A stretch of 5,067 nucleotides of DNA from Geopsychrobacter sp. (lineage in GTDB: Bacteria > Desulfobacterota > Desulfuromonadia > Desulfuromonadales > Geopsychrobacteraceae), in NCBI GenBank assembly GCA_021647445.1, contig JAKIUS010000161.1, positions 1 through 5,067 of the forward strand, in the 5' to 3' direction. Positions 1 to 5,044 of the stretch are shown here, in pieces. The position numbers were made by a program, and so were the translations under genes. The notes under the pieces were generated by a model. The model saw only the letters and a list, made by a program, of their open reading frames with translations. It did no database searches and was not told where the DNA came from. Numbering within the stretch: position 1 is the first letter of the stretch; every line of letters starts with the position of its first letter.

Positions 1-673
1 CCCACTGGTTGCCGGTGGTGGTCTTGGTATAGACGAGCGATAAGTTGTTGGCGTTGCCCAGGGAGTCGAAAAACTCCACGTCGGTTTTATGGGTTGAGCC
101 AGCGGGATCTAAAGGCAGGTTTGCGCCGATGGCGACGTTCGTGGTCGCGGCGGCGGTGCCGCCCACCCGGTTCAAGTTGATGCTGGACAGATAATCGCTC
201 GATATGATGTTCTGGTTGGTCACCGTTAGGCTCGAATTCGCGGGGACCACCTTGCCGCCCGCATCGGTGGGCCAGCCCTGGATATAATACCCTTGCGAGT
301 TTTTCAAGAAGCCCTGATCATCTTGGATGAAGGATCCGGCGCGGGTGTAATTGTTGGTAACGTTGCCGGTTGAGGGATCACTGACGATGAAGAACCCCGG
401 GCCCTCGACCGCCAGGTCGGTATTCAATTCGGTATTCTCAAAGGTCCCCTGGCTGAATATATTATCGACCACCGAGAGACCGACCCCGCGGCCGACCTGG
501 GATGACCCACCGGAACCCGAGATGGAGCTGGAGAGCAGATCGCCAAAAATGGTGCGACTAGCCTTAAATCCGATGGTGTTGGCATTGGCGATATTATTAC
601 CGATAACGCTCATGGCGTTGCCGTTGGCGTTAAGACCACTAACACCACTGAACAGTGAACTGGATATTCCCAT
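1..673 (-). CDS. flgE: Flagellar hook protein FlgE, N-terminal part (3' end beyond left edge)
   Basis: FlgE polymerises into the hook, the curved universal joint outside the cell, after export by the flagellar type III system. Reading from the ATG at 673 the frame stays open to position 1, giving 224 residues. The N-terminus begins MGISSSLFSGVSGLNANG and carries the rod/hook-family signature NNIANANTIGFK at about residues 26-37, the D0 region that forms the coiled-coil core. The VEGPGFFIV segment near residue 90 and the TRAGSF...D..GFLKNSQGYYIQGW segment near 110-135 are typical FlgE/FlgF/FlgG D1 elements. From about 150 onward it enters the variable outer domain. Typical FlgE proteins are about 400 residues or more, so roughly half or less is present. 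The start is fixed by an AAGGAG Shine-Dalgarno seven bases upstream and by the conserved N-terminus. It is the last gene of the visible operon, separated from its neighbour by a 74-bp gap with stem-loops. Confidence 0.97.
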   Translation of the reverse strand, partial: MGISSSLFSGVSGLNANGNAMSVIGNNIANANTIGFKASRTIFGDLLSSSISGSGGSSQVGRGVGLSVVDNIFSQGTFENTELNTDLAVEGPGFFIVSDPSTGNVTNNYTRAGSFIQDDQGFLKNSQGYYIQGWPTDAGGKVVPANSSLTVTNQNIISSDYLSSINLNRVGGTAAATTNVAIGANLPLDPAGSTHKTDVEFFDSLGNANNLSLVYTKTTTGNQW

Positions 674-680
674 GGTTTTG

Positions 681-686
681 CTCCTT
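681..686 (-). promoter_or_regulatory. Strong Shine-Dalgarno of flgE
   Basis: On the minus strand AAGGAG lies seven bases before the flgE ATG. It is among the best ribosome-binding sites in the window, which suits the abundant hook subunit. It sits five bases downstream of a small hairpin (691-703). Confidence 0.85.
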
Positions 687-690
687 GTCG

Positions 691-703
691 AGAGGATACC
701 TCT
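691..703 (-). promoter_or_regulatory. Small hairpin just upstream of the flgE ribosome-binding site
   Basis: On the transcribed strand AGAGG and CCTCT flank a TAT loop, giving a perfect 5-bp stem. It ends five bases before the flgE Shine-Dalgarno. The CCTC/GAGG arms are also complementary to the arms of the larger stem-loop at 720-746, so the two could form alternative pairings. The stem is short and function is inference only. Confidence 0.4.
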
Positions 704-719
704 GTCGGTCGGTACCCCG

Positions 720-746
720 CGAACCTCCTCAATGAGGACCGGTTCG
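720..746 (-). promoter_or_regulatory. Intercistronic stem-loop between the TIGR02530 gene and flgE
   Basis: On the transcribed strand CGAACC pairs with GGTTCG (6 bp), and inside it TCCTC pairs with GAGGA around an ATT loop (5 bp), with a 2-base GG bulge on the 5' side. The structure begins one base after the TAG stop of the upstream gene. No U-run follows, so it does not look like an intrinsic terminator. An mRNA processing or stability element, or an attenuator-like partner of the hairpin at 691-703, is possible. The pairing is seen directly; the role is inferred. No sigma-54 or sigma-28 type promoter is recognisable in the 74-bp gap. Confidence 0.5.
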
Positions 747-747
747 G

Positions 748-1128
748 CTAAGCGATAACTGCACTATCGATCTTGGTAAAAACGTTGTTCTTCAACTGTT
801 CGCGATCAACTACCGTGACCACCGTTTCATTTTTGACGCTGACAACCAATGCCGTGTCATCGAGCAGGACCAGCGAATCTCGGCCGCCCTTAGCATCGAT
901 TTGAGCGACGGCCCGATCCAATCTTTCGAGCTGCGCGCCGTCAAAATCGATATTGCGCGCCTGCATACGATTTAATGCGTGACCCGAAAATTTAAGCGCT
1001 GACTTCTGCTGCGCTTTTTGCAATAACTGCTCAAATGGCCCACTCTGCCCTTGCCCCGCCGCCGGTTTCGGCCGCGTCTGCCCTACAGGGCGAATCGGTT
1101 GGGGGATAATGGTCAGACGATCACTCAT
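748..1128 (-). CDS. Small flagellar operon protein, TIGR02530 / Flagellar_put family
   Basis: This 126-residue protein matches the small flagellar protein regularly found between flgD and flgE in Desulfuromonadia and many Bacillota (TIGR02530). Its biochemical role is not established. Residues 1-30 are a proline- and glutamine-rich, probably disordered leader. From about 31 the family pattern is clear: PFEQLLQKA, then LKFSGHALNRMQARNI at 45-60, KGGRDSLVLLDD at 80-91, and the C-terminal VVSVKNETVVTVVDRE and NNVFTKIDSAVI segments. There is no signal peptide or membrane segment, so it is presumably cytoplasmic or an export substrate. The ATG overlaps the flgD stop as ATGA and has no good Shine-Dalgarno, so translation is probably coupled to flgD. 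The position suggests a role in hook assembly, perhaps in handling FlgD or FlgE, but that is inference. Family assignment is strong; function is open. Confidence 0.92.
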   Translation of the reverse strand: MSDRLTIIPQPIRPVGQTRPKPAAGQGQSGPFEQLLQKAQQKSALKFSGHALNRMQARNIDFDGAQLERLDRAVAQIDAKGGRDSLVLLDDTALVVSVKNETVVTVVDREQLKNNVFTKIDSAVIA

Positions 1129-1790
1129 AGCGTTGCGCCCACAACACGTTCAACCTTGGCCATGCTGAAGGTTCCCGCGGCAGTCGTCAGGCTGGTTTGA
1201 TCCGCTGCCATTTCGACCCCGGAGACAATGCTCCGTATCAGACTGGTGCTCTCAAGCGTTTTATCGTCGGCATCCACAGCACGGGCAACCAGGCTGTAAG
1301 TCCCGGGCGTAACCGGCTGACCCAAGTCACTGGTTCCGTCCCAATCAACAAAATGATCCCCTGACGAGGTCCCATTCGCAGAGAGGGTCGCAACGTTATA
1401 ACCATTGCTGTTGAGGACAAAAAGTTCGACCCGATCGGCCGGGGTATCAAGACGATAACCCAGGCTCTGCTGGCCACCCGTCGTTTCAAACTGGGAGCTC
1501 TGAACCACAACTTCTGCTCCCATCAAGCCTAAAGCCGACTGTTTTTCAATCTGGCTCGACATGCCTGCAAAGTTATCAAGCTTTGTATTCATGTTACTCA
1601 GCTGTTCAAGCTGACTGAACTGAGCCAACTGCGCGGTAAACTCTGTCGCATCCGCCGGATTCAAAGGGTCTTGATTCTGCAGTTGAGCGACCAGTAATTT
1701 GAGAAAGTCATCCTTTCCCATTGAGGTTTCTTTACTCCCTTGAGTCCGAAAAGGACTCGCAGAATCAGTAACACTGGCGATTGTAGACAT
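1125..1790 (-). CDS. flgD: Flagellar hook capping/scaffold protein FlgD
   Basis: FlgD forms the temporary cap under which FlgE subunits assemble into the hook; it is exported and later discarded. At 221 residues the length is normal. The conserved N-terminal signature is complete: DDFLKLLVAQLQNQDPLNPA at 27-46, followed by EFTAQLAQFSQLEQLSNMN at 50-68. The GLMGAEVVV segment at 88-96 opens the C-terminal part, which holds the Tudor-like and Ig-like FlgD domains, with the typical VDWDGTSDLGQPVTPGTYSL stretch at 148-167. The first 25 residues are variable and polar, as usual for the export-signal region. The start at 1790 is supported by AGGAG six bases upstream. The gene follows fliK after 9 bp and overlaps the downstream TIGR02530 gene by ATGA, so all three are surely one transcript. 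Confidence 0.97.
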   Translation of the reverse strand: MSTIASVTDSASPFRTQGSKETSMGKDDFLKLLVAQLQNQDPLNPADATEFTAQLAQFSQLEQLSNMNTKLDNFAGMSSQIEKQSALGLMGAEVVVQSSQFETTGGQQSLGYRLDTPADRVELFVLNSNGYNVATLSANGTSSGDHFVDWDGTSDLGQPVTPGTYSLVARAVDADDKTLESTSLIRSIVSGVEMAADQTSLTTAAGTFSMAKVERVVGATL

Positions 1791-1796
1791 AGGCTT

Positions 1797-1801
1797 CTCC
1801 T
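1797..1801 (-). promoter_or_regulatory. Shine-Dalgarno of flgD overlapping the fliK stop codon
   Basis: AGGAG lies six bases before the flgD ATG and shares its first two bases with the fliK TAG stop, so the string reads TAGGAG. Ribosomes ending fliK would sit on this site, which favours coupled translation of hook-length regulator and hook cap. Confidence 0.8.
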
Positions 1802-3380
1802 AAACGCGCAGGCTGATACCGCCACCTGCATTTTGAACCAATTGCTGAAGTGGAATTTCAAGTTCCTGTTGCTGCCAGTCGGGATCAAGCCAAGGACTTT
1901 GCGGAGACGATTGTTGTTGCTGCTGTTGTTGCCAGGCAAAACCCTGCTCGGCAGACTGATCCTGACTGCTCTGAACATCTACGCGAAATTCATCAATTTT
2001 TAAACCCTGCTGTTGCAACGCAGCTTTGAGCTGCGCGAGATTACGATCGAGAACCTCTTGCACCTGATGAGTCTGAGTCTGCAGATGAGCGCGTAACCGA
2101 TCACCTTCAATAATCAGGTCAAGCCGGACCGAACCAAGTTCGGCAGGATGAAGGCGCAAGCGCATCCGACCACTCTCCCCATCCGTGCTTCCCGCCAAGT
2201 GGGTCACCACCTGATCAACCAACTGGCTCTCAGCCATTTTTAGGCCGGAAGGCAGCTGCATAATCTTGGGGGCATCACTGTTGAATTGCGGACCCTGCTG
2301 TGGACCTACCGTGGCAGCATTGAGCCCCACCTGAGTTTGAAGATTCGCGGCCAAAGACTGAGCATCAACCTTTACAGCTTTCAACGTAATATCATCCGTC
2401 GGCTCCAGCTCAGCCTCCAGTACCGCAGCATTCTGCGGCAAGACGGTAGCGGCAACTTGCACGTTGCCCTTTTGGAGTGAACCCTTAGCGGCGTATTCCT
2501 CACGCAATGTTGGCGGTTCTTGGCGCGGCTTCAATAAACGGGCGATCTGATCTTCCTGAAGACTCGCATCGGCAACGGGGGCAGCACTCTCAGCAACAAC
2601 ATCTGGCCCCGGCGCGCGATCAAGAGTCGCGGCCAGGCCCGCACCGCCAAAAGTTTGTGCCGTTTGTGCCGTTTGTGCCGTCGCAAACCTAAACTCTGGA
2701 ACGCTGGCGAGTTGCTTTTTCAGATCGGCAACCAGCGGATGTTCGGCAAAAGATTCCGGCACCTGACCACTTTGCAGCATGACAGCCATCAACCCCTTGA
2801 GCTCGGCAATCTCCGCGTCGCTCAAAACCGGCTGCGCCGCTTCCACGGCATGAGCATCAGGGCTGGGCACTTCTGTCGCTTGCTCAAGGACTTCAAGGGC
2901 AGTGGCCAAAACCTCGCCGAGATCATGCGTCCCCTCCTGTTGAGGTTGCAGCCAGGCACCGATCAATTCTTGCGTACGTTCTGCTGCGACGACCAGATCA
3001 GCATTTTCCGGAGGGGTCACAAAGGGGGCACTTTGGTCAAACAATGCCGCCATAAAAAATGGCGCGGCGCCGGAGTCAGCGGCGCCAGGTTGTTCATCAA
3101 GCCCTTTTTCTTCAACCTCTTGGCTGTGGGTTGAGATCAACTTCTCCTGCTTCTCCTGCTCCTCCTGCTCGGAACTCTTAACCTTGTCAGTAACGACATC
3201 TTCCTTGGCGACCTGTTCAGATGTTTGCTCTTTGGGCTGGGCAACAACTTTCTTTTCTTCACTACCCAAGACCTCTCCAAAGGGTTTCTCTGACGAGTCC
3301 GGAACCTCCTTTGCGGCAACAGCAGCAGTCGTTTTGCCACTGGGCTTAAAATCTTGAACCATCATTCCCTGCATATGCAT
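1800..3380 (-). CDS. fliK: Flagellar hook-length control protein FliK
   Basis: FliK is secreted during hook growth, measures hook length and, through its C-terminal domain, switches the FlhB export gate to filament substrates. This protein has 526 residues, within the variable range of the family. The C-terminal Flg_hook domain (about 395-480) is clear: RLRLHPAELGSVRLDL around H411-L422, then the helix with LDRNLAQLKAALQQQGL and the DEFRVDV strand. The rest is low-complexity and acidic, rich in E, Q, A and V, as expected for the flexible ruler region. It contains EQE/KQE repeats (71-80), an AQT triple repeat (235-243) and a Q7 run (484-490) in the post-domain tail. The start at 3380 has AAGGG six bases upstream; in-frame ATGs at 3374, 3365 and 3362 are alternatives. 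It lies 33 bp after the motE-like gene and 9 bp before flgD. Confidence 0.94.
   Translation of the reverse strand: MHMQGMMVQDFKPSGKTTAAVAAKEVPDSSEKPFGEVLGSEEKKVVAQPKEQTSEQVAKEDVVTDKVKSSEQEEQEKQEKLISTHSQEVEEKGLDEQPGAADSGAAPFFMAALFDQSAPFVTPPENADLVVAAERTQELIGAWLQPQQEGTHDLGEVLATALEVLEQATEVPSPDAHAVEAAQPVLSDAEIAELKGLMAVMLQSGQVPESFAEHPLVADLKKQLASVPEFRFATAQTAQTAQTFGGAGLAATLDRAPGPDVVAESAAPVADASLQEDQIARLLKPRQEPPTLREEYAAKGSLQKGNVQVAATVLPQNAAVLEAELEPTDDITLKAVKVDAQSLAANLQTQVGLNAATVGPQQGPQFNSDAPKIMQLPSGLKMAESQLVDQVVTHLAGSTDGESGRMRLRLHPAELGSVRLDLIIEGDRLRAHLQTQTHQVQEVLDRNLAQLKAALQQQGLKIDEFRVDVQSSQDQSAEQGFAWQQQQQQQSSPQSPWLDPDWQQQELEIPLQQLVQNAGGGISLRV
1911..1931 (-). repeat. Seven-codon glutamine run in the FliK C-terminal tail
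   Basis: Seven consecutive CAA/CAG codons encode Q484-Q490, directly after W483 and outside the folded Flg_hook domain. The codons are mixed, so it is an imperfect trinucleotide tract. Length changes would stay in frame. Confidence 0.85.
2653..2681 (-). repeat. Three perfect 9-bp tandem repeats in fliK (Ala-Gln-Thr)x3
   Basis: The plus strand shows GTTTGTGCC three times in direct succession (2653-2679), followed by the first two bases of a fourth copy. On the coding strand this gives A-Q-T three times at residues 235-243. The unit is a multiple of three, so slippage adds or removes three residues without breaking the frame. It lies in the flexible part of FliK before the C-terminal switch domain. 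Confidence 0.9.
3141..3170 (-). repeat. Imperfect 9-bp repeats in the fliK N-terminal region (EQE/EQE/KQE)
   Basis: Three 9-bp units on the plus strand (CTTCTCCTG twice, then CTCCTCCTG) encode E-Q-E, E-Q-E and K-Q-E, then K, at residues 71-80. The coding strand is purine-only apart from the C of each CAG codon. Copies differ by single bases, so the array is slightly decayed. Confidence 0.8.
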
Positions 3381-3386
3381 TCACCG

Positions 3387-3391
3387 CCCTT
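3387..3391 (-). promoter_or_regulatory. Probable Shine-Dalgarno of fliK
   Basis: AAGGG lies six bases before the ATG at 3380. This favours that start over the in-frame ATGs six, fifteen and eighteen bases further in, although the MHMQGMM cluster leaves some ambiguity. The 33-bp gap it lies in (3381-3413) shows no terminator or promoter. Confidence 0.6.
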
Positions 3392-3413
3392 CGTAAAATC
3401 TTATCCCGTTTAT

Positions 3414-3911
3414 TTAGTAACTCGGAACCCGATCAACCGGTAGCTGGGTAAAACCTGTACTCAATTTTGTAGCGGTCTTGCGATCGAGGTTGTCGAGAAT
3501 TTTACCAGCATTCTTCTTGTTCATGGTCCCAAGAAGTTCAATAGCCAACCTGGGGTTGAGACCCTTAATCAGGTCTGCGGCCTTCATTGAATTCATTTTT
3601 TCATAAATTTTACCCAATTCAACGACCCGCTTCCCCTCCTCATCCTGCTTGCGATTCAACAGTTTCAACAACTCCTGACGCAGGTTATTCATCTGAACGA
3701 GCTTCTTATCGACCTCCAGTTGCAGAGTCTTTAGCTGCATCTGTTTAACTTTGAGATGATCGCCATCTTTTTGAATCTGGTTGTACTGTTCTTCAATCGC
3801 CGAGCGGATCCGCCGCTCCTCGACCGAGGAGGGGGCCTTCTCTTGTTTTACTGCCGCAAGGCTTTGAGTACTCAATAACAGCAACATCAGGCACAGGATT
3901 AATCGTTTCAT
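3414..3911 (-). CDS. MotE/YlxF-like secreted coiled-coil protein with MgtE_N-like domain
   Basis: This 165-residue protein has three parts. Residues 1-20 are a clean Sec signal peptide (KR, an L-rich core, then STQSLAA), with no lipobox cysteine. Residues 31-90 are a charged, probable coiled coil. Residues 98-152 resemble the MgtE intracellular N-domain repeat found in MotE/YlxF proteins (IYEKMNSMKAADLIKGL, AIELLGTMNKKNAGKILDNL). The last dozen residues form a short tail ending PSY. In Sinorhizobium MotE is a periplasmic chaperone for the stator-associated MotC, and Bacillus has ylxF in the same slot between fliJ and fliK. The domain and position are seen; a periplasmic role in motor or stator assembly is inferred. 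It overlaps the fliJ stop by ATGA but also has its own strong GGGAGG site. The MgtE resemblance does not mean magnesium transport, because the channel domain is absent. Confidence 0.88.
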   Translation of the reverse strand: MKRLILCLMLLLLSTQSLAAVKQEKAPSSVEERRIRSAIEEQYNQIQKDGDHLKVKQMQLKTLQLEVDKKLVQMNNLRQELLKLLNRKQDEEGKRVVELGKIYEKMNSMKAADLIKGLNPRLAIELLGTMNKKNAGKILDNLDRKTATKLSTGFTQLPVDRVPSY

Positions 3912-4348
3912 TTACAGCCTCCCTTCTGCCGCAAACTGATCTCATCGAGCATGATCCGCTCTTTACGATCGAGCTTGCGCAGATACTCCGCCAACTGCTT
4001 CTGTTTAAGTTTTTCAATAATTTTGGTTTCACGCGCCGCCACCAGCAATTCCTGCCGTCGTTCGTTGAGTAAGACGGTCACGTCTTTTAACTGTTGCTCC
4101 AACTGCTCACGCTGCTGACGATGATGAAAAATCTGATCTTCATAGAGCTGAATTTCAAGCACCGATAATCCGACCTGTTGCTTCTCCTGTAAACGCTGAG
4201 CCAAGCGCTCATAATCTAATTGTGCAGCGCCATATTGTTGTCTGATTTGCGTTTCGACACTCAAGAGCTCGGCGAGTCGTTGTTGGGCTTGCTCTTCAAG
4301 GGTCTTGCGGTATTTAAGTACCGCCTGCAATTTAAACTTTTCAGCCAT
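3908..4348 (-). CDS. fliJ: Flagellar export protein FliJ
   Basis: FliJ is the cytoplasmic coiled-coil protein that sits in the centre of the FliI hexamer, like the gamma stalk of F1-ATPase, links it to the FlhA gate and recycles export chaperones. At 146 residues it has the usual length. The start MAEKFKLQAVLKYRKTLEEQ is characteristic: FKLQAVLxYRKxLEE is the family's N-terminal pattern. The remainder is almost continuous charged heptad-type helix rich in Q, E, L and R, without signal peptide or membrane segment, which fits an antiparallel two-helix coiled coil. It ends in a basic GGCK tail. It follows fliI by 18 bp. Its Shine-Dalgarno is weak (GAGAGAG ending eleven bases before ATG), so translation may depend partly on ribosomes arriving from fliI. 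It overlaps the motE-like gene by ATGA. Sequence divergence is normal for FliJ; position and N-terminus make the call firm. Confidence 0.93.
   Translation of the reverse strand: MAEKFKLQAVLKYRKTLEEQAQQRLAELLSVETQIRQQYGAAQLDYERLAQRLQEKQQVGLSVLEIQLYEDQIFHHRQQREQLEQQLKDVTVLLNERRQELLVAARETKIIEKLKQKQLAEYLRKLDRKERIMLDEISLRQKGGCK
3918..3923 (-). promoter_or_regulatory. Strong Shine-Dalgarno of the motE-like gene
   Basis: GGGAGG lies six bases before the ATG at 3911, inside the 3' end of fliJ. It fixes the start and shows that this gene does not depend only on ATGA coupling. Confidence 0.8.
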
Positions 4349-4366
4349 AGAGGGTTAAGCTCTCTC

Positions 4367-5044
4367 TCAACTCCGTCGATCATGCGCCAGCAGTTCCATC
4401 TCAGCCAGCGTATCATCGAGAGTAAACGCTTCGTTCATGCCTTGGCGCAGAAAATCGGTAATGACCTCAATACGTGAAATCGCATAATCAATTTTGGTAT
4501 TACTCCCTGCGACATAGGCCCCAATATTGATCAGATCTTCGGCTTCACGATAGGTGGCAAGAATCTCACGGATCGACCCGGCCATCTGTTGATGATCACC
4601 GCTGACAATATCGCGCATGACCCGGCTGGCGGAATTCAGAATATCGATGGATGGGTAATGATTACGCGCGGCAAGATCACGCGACAACACGATATGACCG
4701 TCGAGAATCGAACGTACCGAGTCGGCGATCGGTTCATTCATATCGTCCCCTTCGACCAACACTGTATAGAGTCCGGTGATGCTTCCCTTGCCGGTAAAGG
4801 AACCTGCACGTTCGAGGAGTTTCGGCAGGGTGGCAAAAACACTGGGGGTATAACCCTTGGTCGTCGGTGGTTCACCAATCGCCAGGCCGACCTCACGCAT
4901 CGCCATGGCAAAACGGGTCACCGAATCCATCAGCAACAGGACATTTTTCCCCTGCGCACAGAAATATTCGGCGATGGTCGTCGCGACGAAGGCACCGCGC
5001 ATGCGCTGCAAGGGGGACTGATCCGAGGTTGCCGTGCCCCCCAC
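4367..5044 (-). CDS. fliI: Flagellum-specific ATPase FliI, C-terminal half (partial, 5' end beyond right edge)
   Basis: FliI is the cytoplasmic ATPase of the flagellar type III export apparatus, homologous to the F1 beta subunit. The open frame covers 225 codons of a protein usually about 440 residues long. Counting from 5044, the ATSDQSPL segment is at 5-12, the Walker B strand VLLLMD with catalytic-site context [13 protein letters not shown] at 35-53, [25 protein letters not shown] at 57-81 (in two conserved blocks), and the F/V-type ATPase signature [10 protein letters not shown] at 131-140, followed by R141 at the position of the F1 arginine finger. The Walker A loop and catalytic glutamate lie upstream, outside the window. 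The GTG at 5044 is not the true start: it falls in the middle of a conserved strand. An in-frame TGA directly upstream (5045-5047) interrupts the gene or is a sequence error. It is followed by fliJ after 18 bp. Confidence 0.95.
   Translation of the reverse strand: MGGTATSDQSPLQRMRGAFVATTIAEYFCAQGKNVLLLMDSVTRFAMAMREVGLAIGEPPTTKGYTPSVFATLPKLLERAGSFTGKGSITGLYTVLVEGDDMNEPIADSVRSILDGHIVLSRDLAARNHYPSIDILNSASRVMRDIVSGDHQQMAGSIREILATYREAEDLINIGAYVAGSNTKIDYAISRIEVITDFLRQGMNEAFTLDDTLAEMELLAHDRRS

Noticed and set aside
674..747. A possible sigma-54 or sigma-28 promoter driving flgE alone.
   Set aside because: No GG-N10-GC type element with the surrounding TGGCAC/TTGCW bases and no TAAA/GCCGATAA type pair can be found in the 74-bp gap.
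351..758. A 135-codon open frame on the plus strand, antisense to flgE and crossing its start.
   Set aside because: It is proline- and leucine-rich, lacks a Shine-Dalgarno, resembles no family I know and lies fully opposite the conserved FlgE N-terminus and the gap. It is explained as a shadow of the flgE reading frame.
1238..1510. A 90-codon minus-strand frame inside flgD.
   Set aside because: It is in another frame of a clearly coding, family-typical flgD and has no recognisable motif of its own.
3048..3064. A CGCCAT-AAAAA-ATGGCG hairpin, followed by a GGCGCC...GGCGCC pair at 3066-3086.
   Set aside because: Both lie inside fliK coding sequence (FFMAAL and the Gly/Ala-rich GAADSGAAP stretch) and are explained by codon composition. 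There is no sign of a terminator position or function.
2655..3134. A 159-codon open frame on the plus strand, antisense to fliK.
   Set aside because: It begins inside the 9-bp repeat (CRLCRLCR) and has basic, cysteine-containing low-complexity sequence typical of the reverse of a low-complexity gene. There is no ribosome-binding site or conserved motif.
3414..3911. A magnesium transporter of the MgtE family.
   Set aside because: Only an MgtE_N-like segment is present. There are no transmembrane channel helices or CBS domains, and the flagellar context with a signal peptide fits MotE/YlxF.
4349..4366. A short AGAG/CTCT inverted repeat in the fliI-fliJ gap.
   Set aside because: Only about four base pairs in an 18-bp spacer; this is within chance expectation.
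5042..5044. GTG at 5044 as a genuine start codon giving a short 225-residue FliI.
   Set aside because: The conserved strand and the G-L-A-R residues continue upstream in the same frame, there is no convincing spacing of a Shine-Dalgarno, and FliI without Walker A would be inactive.
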